Notes: generated from the sequence alone by a model not told the origin. 38,431 nucleotides of DNA from Lachnospiraceae bacterium (GCA_017520155.1 JAFXGR010000068.1:1-38431); one strand, 5' to 3'. Positions 8,477 to 17,457 are shown, counted from the stretch's first letter. Program-made: numbers and translations.

Positions 8477-9418
8477 ATGCAGGGAATTGAAATTATAGCA
8501 ACCGGCAGAAGCTTGCCTGCGCGAAGTGTGACAAACCAGGAATTAAGTAAAATTGTGGACACCTCTGATCAATGGATTCGAACAAGAACGGGAATTGGAA
8601 GCAGATATTACTGTGAAGAAGAAACTACCGCCAGTATGGCCATTGAGGCAGCAAAAAAAGCAGTACAGAAAGCTAAAATTAACAAACAGGAGATTGGAAT
8701 TGTAGTGGTGGCTACCACCACACCGGAATATGCCTTTCCCTCCACAGCTTGTCTTGTACAGCAAGCTTTGGAATTGCCGGAAGAAGTGATGGCATTTGAT
8801 ATTAATGCAGCCTGTGCAGGTTTTTTATATGGATTAGGAATTATTGCACCTATGCTTCAAAACAGCAGGAAGCCCTATGCTCTTGTTATTGGAAGTGAGC
8901 ATCTTTCAAAAATTGTAAATTATAAGGATAGGGGAAGTTGCATTTTATTTGGAGACGGAGCGGGAGCTGCATTGATTAAAAAAAGTGAAAAAGACTTTTA
9001 TCATAAAGGGTATACCAGAGGAAATAAAGAATGTTTATACTGCAATGGTCTTAGCAGTAAAAAAGAGGATTTTTATCTTCATATGGAAGGAAACCAGGTT
9101 TTTCGGTTTGCTGTCTCAGCGATAGAGGAGGGAATAGAGTCTGTCCTTAAGGAAGCAAAGTTAACCATGGAAGAGGTAGATATTGTACTTTGTCATCAGG
9201 CCAATGGAAGAATTATTTCTCATGTGGAGAAAAAATATAAGGAATATCCTGCTCTTTTTTATAAAAATATTGAGTTTTACGGAAATACCTCTGCAGCCAG
9301 TATTCCCATCGCTTTAGATGAAATGGAAGAAAAGGGACTGCTTAAGGAAGGACAGAAGCTGCTGATGGTAGGCTTTGGAGCAGGATTTACCTGGAGCAGC
9401 TGTTTGTTAACCATATAA
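8477..9418 (+). CDS. fabH: Beta-ketoacyl-ACP synthase III
   Basis: Starts fatty acid chains by condensing an acyl-CoA primer with malonyl-ACP. The thiolase-fold protein has all three catalytic residues: Cys113 in INAACAGFLYG, His in CHQANGR, and Asn in YGNTSAASIP. The frame is open into accA, but ATG 8477 is preceded by AAAAAGGA at good distance and gives the usual 313-residue length. It sits 16 bases after accA. Confidence 0.95.
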   Translation: MQGIEIIATGRSLPARSVTNQELSKIVDTSDQWIRTRTGIGSRYYCEEETTASMAIEAAKKAVQKAKINKQEIGIVVVATTTPEYAFPSTACLVQQALELPEEVMAFDINAACAGFLYGLGIIAPMLQNSRKPYALVIGSEHLSKIVNYKDRGSCILFGDGAGAALIKKSEKDFYHKGYTRGNKECLYCNGLSSKKEDFYLHMEGNQVFRFAVSAIEEGIESVLKEAKLTMEEVDIVLCHQANGRIISHVEKKYKEYPALFYKNIEFYGNTSAASIPIALDEMEEKGLLKEGQKLLMVGFGAGFTWSSCLLTI

Positions 9419-9442
9419 AAAGAGAAAAGGATGAACAATAAA

Positions 9443-10375
9443 ATGATAAGAATCAATGAACTATTAGGGATTAAATACCCTCTGATTCAGGGAGGAATGG
9501 CCAATATTGCTACAGGAGAATTTGCAGCAGCGGTAAGTAATGCAGGGGGACTTGGGTTAATTGCCACAGGAGGAGTAAGTGCAGAGGAATTACGCCGCCA
9601 GATTCATATCTGTAAAGAAAAAACAAAAGAAAAATTTGGAGTAAATCTAATGCTGATGCACCCTCAGGCAGAGGAAATAGCAGATATTCTCATAGAAGAG
9701 GAAGTAAAGATTGTTACTACAGGAGCAGGAAATCCTGCTAAATATATGAAAAAATGGAAGGAAGCAGGAATTTTTATTATGCCCGTAGTGGCAAATGTGG
9801 CTTTAGCCAAGCTGATGGAAAGAGAAGGTGCTGATGCCATTATTGCAGAGGGAACAGAAAGCGGCGGTCATGTAGGAGAGATGACCACCATGGCATTAGT
9901 TCCCCAGGTAGTAAAGGCGGTTTCCTTGCCGGTAATTGCCGCAGGAGGAATTGCTTCGGGGGCCCAGCTGGCAGCTGCTTTTGCCTTGGGAGCTTTGGGA
10001 GCACAAATCGGGACCTGTCTTCTTGTATCGCAGGAATGTCCTATTCATGAAGGATATAAGCAGGCGCTACTTAAAGCTAAGGACAGTGATACCATTGTTA
10101 CAGGAAGAATTACAGGAACGCCGGTAAGAGTATTAAAAAATCAGATGGCCAGAGAATATGTAAAACGGGAAAAACAGGGAGCAGACAAAATGGAACTGGA
10201 AGAATTTACCTTAGGCTCCTTACGAAAGGCTGTATATGAGGGGGATACCAAAAGGGGATCCCTTATGGCCGGACAGGTAGCAGGGCAACTGGAAGAGATT
10301 CGTCCCCTTTCGGTAATCTTAGACATCTTGATGAAGGAATATCAGAAAGTGATAAAAGCAGTCAGCAGTTTTTGA
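9443..10375 (+). CDS. fabK: Enoyl-ACP reductase II (FMN-dependent)
   Basis: Reduces enoyl-ACP in the last step of each elongation round. It is a nitronate-monooxygenase-like TIM barrel: start INELLGIKYPLIQGGMA, FMN-binding VIAAGGIASG, and the catalytic His segment ESGGHVGEMTT. No fabI appears in the window, so this is probably the main enoyl reductase; FabK enzymes tolerate FabI inhibitors such as triclosan. ATG 9431 is also in frame but abuts AAAAGG with no spacing, so ATG 9443 (310 residues) is preferred. Confidence 0.92.
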   Translation: MIRINELLGIKYPLIQGGMANIATGEFAAAVSNAGGLGLIATGGVSAEELRRQIHICKEKTKEKFGVNLMLMHPQAEEIADILIEEEVKIVTTGAGNPAKYMKKWKEAGIFIMPVVANVALAKLMEREGADAIIAEGTESGGHVGEMTTMALVPQVVKAVSLPVIAAGGIASGAQLAAAFALGALGAQIGTCLLVSQECPIHEGYKQALLKAKDSDTIVTGRITGTPVRVLKNQMAREYVKREKQGADKMELEEFTLGSLRKAVYEGDTKRGSLMAGQVAGQLEEIRPLSVILDILMKEYQKVIKAVSSF

Positions 10376-10455
10376 TTTATATTCAGTTTTGAGCGTAAAG
10401 ATAAAAGAAAAATAAGGATAAAAGCTTTTGGGAAAACAGAAAGGAAGAAGGCCTC

Positions 10456-11397
10456 ATGAAATATGTTTTTTTATATGCGGGACAGGGCAGTCAGAAGGAA
10501 GCTATGGGCAAAGATTTTTATCAGGAGTTTGGCTGTTTCAGAAGTCTTATAGATTCTTTAGATATTCAGGTTAAGGGAAAAACCATAAAGCAGCTAATGG
10601 AAGAGGCAGACTTAGAGGAATTATCGGATACCTGCATTACTCAGCCGGTGATGGCCGCCTTTGGTGCAGGGGTAACTGAGGTATTAAAGGAAAAGGGAAT
10701 TTATCCTGCAGCCGCCTGCGGTTTAAGCTTGGGAGAGTATGGAGCCTTATTTGCAGCTGAAGTTTTTGGACCAAAAACTTATGTAGAAATTACCGCTGAA
10801 AGAGGAGCATATATGGCAGATGCCTCTGCCCGGTCAGACTTTAAGATGACAGCTGTTTTGGGAATGGACAGCAAGAAAATAGAGGAAGTATGTGAAGTCT
10901 GTAAGGACTGGGGCTATGTAAAATTGGTGAATTATAATTGTCCCGGACAATATGTTATAGGAGGGGAAGAAAAGGCGGTGAAAGAGGCAGAAAGACGGTT
11001 AAAGCAAGAGGGAGCCAAGAGACTTGTGGAATTAAAAGTAAGCGGCCCCTTTCATACAGATTTTATGAAACCTGCAGCAGAAAAGTTGGAAAAATATCTG
11101 GAAAACATTCCTTTTAATGAGCCAAAGATTCCCGTGGCTTACAATTGTTTGGGCGGTTTTGCAAAACAGGGAGAAGAGATTAAGCCTTTGTTAAAAAGAC
11201 AGATTCAAAGCAGTGTTTATTTTGAACAGAATCTAAAAGTCTTTTTGGAAGCCGGATATGAGAATTTTTTAGAAATTGGTCCGGGAAGAGCGTTATCTTC
11301 TTTTGTAAAAAAGACGGCAGCAGCATTGGGAAAACAAGTCAGGGTAATTACCGTGGAAAAGGTAAGTGATTTAGAAAACCTTATGGTAGATAAGTAA
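10456..11397 (+). CDS. fabD: Malonyl-CoA:ACP transacylase
   Basis: Loads malonate from malonyl-CoA onto ACP. Visible are the opening FLYAGQGSQ, the nucleophile elbow GLSLGEY with Ser91, and the catalytic His in SGPFHTDFM. The 313-residue length is normal. The ribosome binding site GGAAGAAGG precedes ATG. An 80-base gap after fabK contains no clear terminator or promoter, so it stays in the operon. Confidence 0.95.
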   Translation: MKYVFLYAGQGSQKEAMGKDFYQEFGCFRSLIDSLDIQVKGKTIKQLMEEADLEELSDTCITQPVMAAFGAGVTEVLKEKGIYPAAACGLSLGEYGALFAAEVFGPKTYVEITAERGAYMADASARSDFKMTAVLGMDSKKIEEVCEVCKDWGYVKLVNYNCPGQYVIGGEEKAVKEAERRLKQEGAKRLVELKVSGPFHTDFMKPAAEKLEKYLENIPFNEPKIPVAYNCLGGFAKQGEEIKPLLKRQIQSSVYFEQNLKVFLEAGYENFLEIGPGRALSSFVKKTAAALGKQVRVITVEKVSDLENLMVDK

Positions 11398-11467
11398 AAT
11401 ATAAGATAAACAAAATTTACAATAGCCTAAAGGTCTTAGGAAAACAGCAGATATTAGGAGGAATAAA

Positions 11468-12211
11468 GTGGAAAATAGAAAAACAGCACTGATTACCGGA
11501 GGCAGCAGAGGAATCGGAAGAGCCATTTGTCTGGAGCTTGCCAAAGAAGGGATGGATATTGTTTTTAGTTACCAAAAAGGAGCCGGTGAGGCAGAAGAGA
11601 CAGCGTTACTTTGCAGGGAATATGGAGTAAGGGTACTTCCCCTTCAGGCAGATGTGGCAAAGCCTGAGGACTGCAGCATATTGGTACAAAAGGCATTGGA
11701 ATTTAGTGAAAATCAAATTGATGTACTGGTAAATAATGCAGGAATCACAAGAGATAATTTACTTCTTCGTATGAGTGATGATCAGTTTCAGCAGGTAATA
11801 GATACTAACTTAACAGGAACCTTTTATATGATGCGTGAGGTTTCCAAAACTATGCTGAAAAAAAGAAAGGGAAGAATAATTAATATCAGCAGTGTGGTGG
11901 GGATAAAGGGAAATCCCGGACAGGTAAATTATGCAGCCAGCAAAGCAGGAGTAATTGGAATGACCAAATCTTTGGCCAGAGAGTTGGCTGCCAGAAAAAT
12001 TACCGTAAATGCCATTGCTCCGGGAATGATTGAAACAGATATGACGAAGGCCTTGCCTCAAAACGCCAGAGAGGAAATTATAAACTCTATCCCTATGAAG
12101 ATCATGGGACAGCCTCAGGATATTGCAAAGGCAGTTGCCTTTTTAGCAGGAGAAGGAGGACAATATATTACAGGACAGGTCTTAAGTGTAGACGGAGGAC
12201 TGGCCATATGA
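11468..12211 (+). CDS. fabG: 3-oxoacyl-ACP reductase
   Basis: NADPH-dependent short-chain dehydrogenase that reduces beta-ketoacyl-ACP. It shows the cofactor loop TGGSRGIGRA, the NNAG motif, and the catalytic Ser-Tyr-Lys set (INISSVVG, then NYAASKAG). It begins with GTG; AGGAGGA seven bases upstream makes this start convincing, and it gives the normal 247 residues. The stop overlaps the fabF start by four bases (ATGA), so the two are translationally coupled. Confidence 0.95.
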   Translation: MENRKTALITGGSRGIGRAICLELAKEGMDIVFSYQKGAGEAEETALLCREYGVRVLPLQADVAKPEDCSILVQKALEFSENQIDVLVNNAGITRDNLLLRMSDDQFQQVIDTNLTGTFYMMREVSKTMLKKRKGRIINISSVVGIKGNPGQVNYAASKAGVIGMTKSLARELAARKITVNAIAPGMIETDMTKALPQNAREEIINSIPMKIMGQPQDIAKAVAFLAGEGGQYITGQVLSVDGGLAI

Positions 12212-13443
12212 AAAGAGTAGTAATTACGGGAATGGGAGCAGTTACTCCTATTGGAAATAACTTACAGCAGTTTTGGGAAGGGATCCAAAAGGGAAAAAAC
12301 GGAATTGATACCATTACCTGCTTTGATACAAAGGACAGAAAGGTTACTTTGGCAGCAGAGGTAAAAGACTTTAAACCGGAGGAAATTCTGGATAAAAGAG
12401 AAGCAAGACGAATGGACCGTTTTACCCAGTTTGCTCTGGTGGCAGCTAGAGAAGCCTTTGCTCATTCCAGACTTAATACAGCAGATGAGGATGTTTCCCG
12501 GATGGGGGTAATCATTTCTAGCGGAATCGGCGGTTTAAAGACTATTGAAGAAGAAGAAAAAAAGGGAAGCTTAAAGGGCTATGACAGAGTTTCTCCCTTT
12601 TTTATTCCCATGGCTATTTCCAATATGGCAGCAGGAACAGTAGCTATTGATTTAGGGTTAAAGGGAATGTGCAGCAGTGTAGTAACGGCTTGTGCCAGCG
12701 GAACCAACGCCATTGGAGACGGATTTCGTTATATTAAACATGGTTATGCACAGGTAATGCTTTGCGGAGGCTGTGAAGCCAGCATTACCCCTTTGGGAAT
12801 GGGAGGTTTTACTTCTCTTCAGGCCTTAAATACAGGGACAGATAAAAACAGGGCTTCCATTCCCTTTGATAAAGAACGAAGCGGCTTTGTTATGGGAGAG
12901 GGAGCTGGAGTTTTGGTGCTGGAGGAATATGAACACGCAAAAAAAAGGGGAGCTAAGATTTATGCTGAAATTGTCGGATATGGAGCAAATTGTGATGCCC
13001 ACCATATGACAGCTCCTTTAGAAGATGGTACAGGAGCGGCAGCCTGTATGGAGTTGGCCTTACAGGAAGGGGGAGTAAAGCCTCATGAGGTAACTTATAT
13101 TAATGCCCATGGTACTTCTACTCCGCTGAATGATAAGGGAGAAACTAAGGCCATTAAAGCAGTATTTAAAGATCATGCTTATGAATTGGCAGTAAGTTCA
13201 ACTAAGTCCATGACCGGTCATCTTCTGGGAGCCAGCGGAGCTATAGAGGGAATTATTACTGCCATGAGCATTTATGAAGATTTTATTCCTCCCACCATAA
13301 ATTATCAGGTAAAGGATGAAGAGTGTGATTTAGACATTGTACCTAATGAGGGGAGAAAACAAAGGGTAAGCTATGGGCTGTCCAACTCCCTGGGCTTTGG
13401 AGGACATAATGCCTCTATCTTATTAAAAAAAGCAGAAGAGTAA
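12208..13443 (+). CDS. fabF: Beta-ketoacyl-ACP synthase II
   Basis: Elongating condensing enzyme. The 411-residue thiolase-fold protein has the Cys-His-His triad: Cys162 in VVTACASGTNA, His in NAHGTSTPLND, and His in MTGHLLGASGA, plus the C-terminal NSLGFGGHNAS. It is the only elongation ketosynthase in the window (no fabB). No second start was needed because the four-base overlap with fabG fits coupling. Confidence 0.96.
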   Translation: MKRVVITGMGAVTPIGNNLQQFWEGIQKGKNGIDTITCFDTKDRKVTLAAEVKDFKPEEILDKREARRMDRFTQFALVAAREAFAHSRLNTADEDVSRMGVIISSGIGGLKTIEEEEKKGSLKGYDRVSPFFIPMAISNMAAGTVAIDLGLKGMCSSVVTACASGTNAIGDGFRYIKHGYAQVMLCGGCEASITPLGMGGFTSLQALNTGTDKNRASIPFDKERSGFVMGEGAGVLVLEEYEHAKKRGAKIYAEIVGYGANCDAHHMTAPLEDGTGAAACMELALQEGGVKPHEVTYINAHGTSTPLNDKGETKAIKAVFKDHAYELAVSSTKSMTGHLLGASGAIEGIITAMSIYEDFIPPTINYQVKDEECDLDIVPNEGRKQRVSYGLSNSLGFGGHNASILLKKAEE

Positions 13444-13510
13444 CAGAAGAACAGATAACAGGAAGGCCAAGGCTGAACTGTGATAAGAACAATTGGAAAG
13501 GAAAGGGAGC

Positions 13511-13945
13511 ATGGAGTTAAATTCAAACCAGATTCAGGAAATTATTCCTCACCGATACCCCTTTTTATTGGTAGATAAGATTATCCAATGTGTACCGGGA
13601 CAAAAAGCTGTGGGAATCAAATGTGTAACAGCTAATGAAATGCATTTTATGGGACATTTTCCTAAGAAACATGTAATGCCCGGGGTACTGATTTTAGAGG
13701 CGCTGGCACAAACAGGAGCAGTAGCTATTCTTAGTGAAGAGGAGAATAAGGGGAAAATTGCCTTATTTGGGGGAGTAAAGCAGGCCAGATTTCGCAGACA
13801 GGTAGTTCCCGGGGATGTACTTACTTTAAGCTGTGAAATTATTACAAGAAAGGGACCCATAGGTATTGGAAAGGCAGTTGCCCTTTTGGAGGGAAAATCG
13901 GCAGTAACAGCAGAACTGACATTTGCAATTGAGGAAAAAAGTTGA
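13511..13945 (+). CDS. fabZ: 3-hydroxyacyl-ACP dehydratase
   Basis: Hot-dog fold dehydratase that makes trans-2-enoyl-ACP. It shows [14 protein letters not shown], the catalytic His49 in MGHFP and Glu63 in [16 protein letters not shown] codon at 13493 is in frame, but ATG 13511 has AAGGA at 8 bases and gives the usual 144 residues. It is the last enzyme of the operon; only the regulator gene follows. Confidence 0.95.
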   Translation: MELNSNQIQEIIPHRYPFLLVDKIIQCVPGQKAVGIKCVTANEMHFMGHFPKKHVMPGVLILEALAQTGAVAILSEEENKGKIALFGGVKQARFRRQVVPGDVLTLSCEIITRKGPIGIGKAVALLEGKSAVTAELTFAIEEKS

Positions 13946-13960
13946 TATACTTTCAGGAAA

Positions 13961-13999
13961 GAAAAGCAATACGGGTGAAAAAGTAAATCATTGCTTTTC
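13961..13999 (+). promoter_or_regulatory. Inverted repeat between fabZ and the MarR gene
   Basis: GAAAAGCAAT (13961-13970) and ATTGCTTTTC (13990-13999) pair perfectly over 10 bases around a 19-base loop. It ends 6 bases before the regulator's ribosome binding site and has no T run. It may be an operator for autoregulation or an RNA stem that tunes regulator expression. Confidence 0.4.
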
Positions 14000-14018
14000 A
14001 GAAATGGGAGGATACATT

Positions 14019-14474
14019 ATGGGGGATAAGGGCGCAATGCTTCAGCAGGCATTTGGACGGGTATATTCCAAATTTAAGCTTCATTTTTACCAAAAGGTAT
14101 TTGAGAAATTTCAGGATCGTGAGGCTACTCTTACCACAGTAGAAACCTTTTGTATGGAAATTATTAATGCCATGAATGAGCCTACAGTAAACGAATTTGC
14201 AAAGGTAGCTAATTTATCCTCGCCTAATGCAGCCTATAAGGTGAACCATCTGATGAAAAAGGGCTATGTTGAGAAAGTACAGTCTAAAGAAGATAAACGG
14301 GAATACCATCTGAAAGTAACGGAGAAATATTTGCATTATTATAATATTAGTGCCGGCTATATGAATGGTGTGATCTCTAAACTCCAGGACAGACTAAGTA
14401 CGGAAGATATGGAAACCATGATTCGGATTTTAAAAATGATGGATGAAGAAATTATGAAGGAGGTACCAATTTAA
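14019..14474 (+). CDS. MarR-family transcriptional regulator, probable fatty acid operon repressor
   Basis: A 151-residue winged helix-turn-helix protein: the DNA-binding part NEFAKVANLSSPNAAYKVNHLMKKGYVEKVQSKEDKR (in two runs) has the wing Asp-Lys-Arg typical of MarR proteins, flanked by helices for dimerisation. Its place at the end of the acc-fab operon recalls FabT, the MarR-family acyl-ACP-responsive repressor of Lactobacillales, but the order differs and identity with FabT is inference. The frame is open back into fabZ; ATG 14019 is chosen because GGGAGGA lies 6 bases upstream. It is probably cotranscribed with the operon it controls. Confidence 0.88.
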   Translation: MGDKGAMLQQAFGRVYSKFKLHFYQKVFEKFQDREATLTTVETFCMEIINAMNEPTVNEFAKVANLSSPNAAYKVNHLMKKGYVEKVQSKEDKREYHLKVTEKYLHYYNISAGYMNGVISKLQDRLSTEDMETMIRILKMMDEEIMKEVPI

Positions 14475-14487
14475 AAATAAAGTTTGT

Positions 14488-14524
14488 AAAAAGAAGGAGA
14501 GTGTATACTTGGCCTTCTTTTTTT
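14488..14524 (+). terminator. Rho-independent terminator of the acc-fab operon
   Basis: AAAAAGAAGG (14488-14497) pairs with CCTTCTTTTT (14513-14522) around a 15-base loop, with the T run continuing to 14524. It lies 14 bases after the MarR stop. Confidence 0.85.
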
Positions 14525-14538
14525 ATTTGAAAAAACAC

Positions 14539-14570
14539 TTGACTTTATCTATTTAAAGTTGTATAGTCAA
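14539..14570 (+). promoter_or_regulatory. Promoter with embedded palindromes for the ABC importer
   Basis: TTGACT (14539-14544), a 17-base spacer and TATAGT (14562-14567) make a strong vegetative promoter. Two nested dyads cover it: ACTTTA (14542-14547) with TAAAGT (14554-14559), and TTGACT (14539-14544) with AGTCAA (14565-14570). A regulator bound here would block RNA polymerase; the adjacent MarR protein is one candidate. Confidence 0.65.
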
Positions 14571-14603
14571 AAAGCAGAGAAAAACAATCCAAATAAAAAA
14601 AGA

Positions 14604-14634
14604 TCACCTTTTCCTAAAGAAACAAGAAAGGTGA
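14604..14634 (+). promoter_or_regulatory. Hairpin that can hide the first ribosome binding site of the ABC operon
   Basis: TCACCTTT (14604-14611) is the exact reverse complement of AAAGGTGA (14627-14634), with a 15-base loop. The downstream arm is the likely Shine-Dalgarno sequence of the lipoprotein gene at 14641. In a transcript from the promoter just upstream this stem would close the site, so translation could depend on temperature, a ligand or a protein. Confidence 0.4.
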
Positions 14635-14640
14635 GAAAGG

Positions 14641-15651
14641 ATGGATACAATGAAAATGAAAAAAGTAATGGCCTTAATAATGGCAATAATGATGACCGGA
14701 TCTTTAACAGCATGTGGCAGTTTAGCACAGCAGGCAGCAGAAGAGACAACTGCCAATGCTTCTGTGCAGGAACAAGTTTATCAGGTGGGAATCTGCCAGC
14801 TGGTACAGCATGAAGCACTGGATGCAGCAACCCTTGGTTTTACAGAAGCCTTAAAAGAAGTCCTGGGAGATCAGGTAGTAATTGAAGAACAAAATGCTTC
14901 TAACGATCAGGCTACTTGTGCTACCATTATTAATCAGTTTGTGGCCTCTGATGTAGATTTGATTATGGCCAATGCAACACCAGCTTTACAGGCAGCTATT
15001 GCAGCAACAGATACTATTCCCATTGTAGCAACCTCAATTACAGATTATGCTACTGCCCTGGAAATATCCGATTGGACAGGAACAACAGGAATGAATGTTA
15101 CAGGAACTGCTGACTTGGCACCTTTGGAAGAACAGGCAGCTATGATTTTGGAGCTGGTACCTGAGGCAAAGAAAGTGGCAATTTTATATTGTTCTGCAGA
15201 ACCTAATTCAAAATATCAGTCAGATATTGTGACAGGAGAATTACAGAAGCTGGGAATAGAAGTAGAAGAATTTACTTTTGCAGATTCCAATGATGTTATG
15301 TTAGTTACAGAAGCAGCGGTAGCAGCAGCTGACGTAATTTATGTACCGACAGACAATACAGTGGCATCAAATACAGAGATGATTAACAGTGTGGCAGAAG
15401 ATGCAGGAGTTCCTATTATTGCGGGAGAAGAAGGAATTTGTAAAGGCTGTGGAATTGCTACCTTATCCATCGATTATTACAGTATCGGTTACAGAGCGGG
15501 AGAAATGGCAGCAGATATTCTTGCCAATGGTGCAGATCCTGCAACCATGGAAATTGATTTTGCCGAGGAATTAACAAAAAAAGCCATGGCAAGCCGTTGT
15601 GAAGCTTTGGGAATTGCCGTTCCGGAAGGATATGAATTGATTGAAGAGTAA
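14641..15651 (+). CDS. ABC importer substrate-binding lipoprotein
   Basis: 336 residues with a lipoprotein signal: MKMKKVMALIMAIM, then the lipobox LTAC followed by G, so the mature protein is lipid-anchored outside the membrane. The rest has the two-lobed fold of the family with TrpX-like binding proteins: VGICQLVQHEALDAATLGF, LIMANATPALQAAIAAT, PIVATSITDYA, VIYVPTDNTVASN. Close relatives bind tryptophan or other aromatic or nucleoside-like ligands, but the substrate here is unknown. ATG 14650 is an alternative start with AAAGG spaced 9 bases. The permease and ATPase genes follow on the same strand. Confidence 0.88.
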   Translation: MDTMKMKKVMALIMAIMMTGSLTACGSLAQQAAEETTANASVQEQVYQVGICQLVQHEALDAATLGFTEALKEVLGDQVVIEEQNASNDQATCATIINQFVASDVDLIMANATPALQAAIAATDTIPIVATSITDYATALEISDWTGTTGMNVTGTADLAPLEEQAAMILELVPEAKKVAILYCSAEPNSKYQSDIVTGELQKLGIEVEEFTFADSNDVMLVTEAAVAAADVIYVPTDNTVASNTEMINSVAEDAGVPIIAGEEGICKGCGIATLSIDYYSIGYRAGEMAADILANGADPATMEIDFAEELTKKAMASRCEALGIAVPEGYELIEE

Positions 15652-15662
15652 AAAGAGAGAGG

Positions 15663-15690
15663 GCATTCGGTAACAGAGCTTACCGGATGC
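15663..15690 (+). promoter_or_regulatory. Intercistronic hairpin after the lipoprotein gene
   Basis: GCATTCGGTAA (15663-15673) pairs with TTACCGGATGC (15680-15690), 11 bases with one G-T wobble and a 6-base loop. No T run follows, so it more likely protects the upstream message or partly attenuates, giving more binding protein than permease. Confidence 0.5.
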
Positions 15691-15754
15691 TGTCTTAATG
15701 TATAGGAAAATATAATAAAGTAAAGTGATAAAGCGGTAGAGAAGGGAGTAAGAG

Positions 15755-16669
15755 ATGATTGGATTTTTAAATGCTCTTCCGGGAGCTGCAGCCCAGGGAA
15801 TTATGTGGGGAATTATGGCTATCGGAGTGTATATTACTTATAAAATTTTAGATGTGGCAGATCTTACGGTGGATGGAAGCTTTGCCACGGGAGCAGCAGT
15901 TCTGGTGGTTAGTATGACAGGAGGTGTGAGTCTTCCTGTGGCCATGATTTTGGCCTTTGTGGCAGGAAGTATTACCGGACTGGTTACGGGACTTTTACAT
16001 ACGAAAATGGGAATTCCGTTTATTTTAGCAGGAATTTTAACTCAGCTGGGGCTGTATTCCGTTAATTTGGGGATTATGGGGAAGGCCAATATGACCTTAT
16101 CTAATCGGAATTATCAGCTTCTTGTCAATCGAAAGGAAGTATATTCTTCCCTGGTAATCAGTATTATATTTGCCGCAGTAATTATTGCCGTTTTATATTG
16201 GTTTTTTGGAACCTCTATGGGACATGCCTTAAGAGCCACAGGATGTAATCTTGCCATGGCAAGAGCCAACGGAATCAATACCAATACCAGCCAGGTAATT
16301 GCCATTATCATTTCCAATGGTCTGGTTGCTCTTTCTGGAGCACTTACTGCACAGTGGCAGGGAAGTGCTGATGTGGGAATGGGACGAGGCGCCATTGTCA
16401 TTGGTCTTGCTGCAGTAATTATCGGAGAAGTTATTTTTGGGAAAATATTTAAAAATTTTGCCCTTAGACTGACAGGAGTTATTTTAGGAGGAATTATCTA
16501 TTACGTAGTAATTACCGTAGTATTAAATTTAGGTTTTGATGCAAATTATCTGAAATTATTATCTGCGGTAGTAGTAGCCATTTTCCTGGCCATTCCCTAT
16601 TGGAAAAAACGTTGGATAGAAACAAGAATCAAAGAAGTTAAGGAGGTAGAGGAAGATGCTGCAGATTAA
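15755..16669 (+). CDS. ABC importer permease
   Basis: 304-residue integral membrane protein with about eight hydrophobic segments and the fold of branched-chain-amino-acid/ribose-type permeases (BPD_transp_2). Typical segments are LDVADLTVDGSFATGAA near the start, the coupling helix region GHALRATGCNLAMARANGIN, and LSGALTAQWQGSADVGMGRG. It pairs with the lipoprotein upstream and overlaps the ATPase gene by 14 bases, so the last two are coupled. Confidence 0.9.
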   Translation: MIGFLNALPGAAAQGIMWGIMAIGVYITYKILDVADLTVDGSFATGAAVLVVSMTGGVSLPVAMILAFVAGSITGLVTGLLHTKMGIPFILAGILTQLGLYSVNLGIMGKANMTLSNRNYQLLVNRKEVYSSLVISIIFAAVIIAVLYWFFGTSMGHALRATGCNLAMARANGINTNTSQVIAIIISNGLVALSGALTAQWQGSADVGMGRGAIVIGLAAVIIGEVIFGKIFKNFALRLTGVILGGIIYYVVITVVLNLGFDANYLKLLSAVVVAIFLAIPYWKKRWIETRIKEVKEVEEDAAD

Positions 16670-17453
16670 GAATGTATATAAGACCTTTAATCCGGGAACC
16701 ATTAACGAAAAAAAAGCATTAAGGAATCTGAATCTAACCTTAAAGGATGGAGATTTCGTAACGGTTATCGGAGGAAACGGAGCAGGAAAATCTACCATGC
16801 TGAATATGATTGCCGGAGTTTATCCGGTGGATGCAGGAAAAATTCTTATTGATGATATTGATGTAACAAGATTACCTGAGCATAAGAGGGCAGCTTATCT
16901 GGGAAGAGTATTCCAGGATCCCATGATGGGGACTGCGGCAGATATGTGGATTGAAGAAAATTTGGCTTTGGCGGCAGGAAGAGGAACAAAACGGGGGCTT
17001 CACTGGGCAATTCGCAATAAGCAAAGAGAAGAGTTTAAGGAGCTATTAAAAGAGCTGGATTTAGGTCTGGAAAACAGATTGTCAACTAAGGTAGGCTTAT
17101 TGTCCGGAGGACAAAGACAGGCGTTAACCTTGCTTATGGCAACCATGAAACGTCCTAAATTGCTGCTTTTAGATGAACATACGGCAGCTTTGGATCCTAA
17201 AACGGCAGCTAAGGTATTGGAATTATCACAAAAACTGATTCGGGAAGATGGATTGACAGCCTTGATGATTACCCATAATATGAAGGATGCCATTCACTAC
17301 GGAAATCGTCTCATTATGATGAATAACGGAAAGATTATTTTGGATGTAAGCGGAGAAGAAAAGAAAAAGCTGACAGTAGAAGATTTGCTTCATGAATTTA
17401 CCAGATTAAGCGGAGATGAATTTGCCAATGATCGGGCACTGCTTACAAAATAG
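16656..17453 (+). CDS. ABC importer ATP-binding protein
   Basis: 265-residue nucleotide-binding domain: Walker A GGNGAGKST, signature LLSGGQRQALTL, Walker B LLLLDEHTAALDP, and the switch His in MITHNMKDA. The Walker B Glu is followed by HTAALD, as in TrpZ-like importers. The ATG lies inside the permease gene after AAGGAGGTAGAGG. It powers the importer formed with the two preceding genes. Confidence 0.93.
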   Translation: MLQIKNVYKTFNPGTINEKKALRNLNLTLKDGDFVTVIGGNGAGKSTMLNMIAGVYPVDAGKILIDDIDVTRLPEHKRAAYLGRVFQDPMMGTAADMWIEENLALAAGRGTKRGLHWAIRNKQREEFKELLKELDLGLENRLSTKVGLLSGGQRQALTLLMATMKRPKLLLLDEHTAALDPKTAAKVLELSQKLIREDGLTALMITHNMKDAIHYGNRLIMMNNGKIILDVSGEEKKKLTVEDLLHEFTRLSGDEFANDRALLTK

Positions 17454-17457
17454 AAAA

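Noticed and set aside
14568-14640. T-box or other known riboswitch before the ABC importer
   Set aside because: The leader is only about 70 bases and has no T-box sequence or multi-stem structure; only the short stem over the ribosome binding site is seen.
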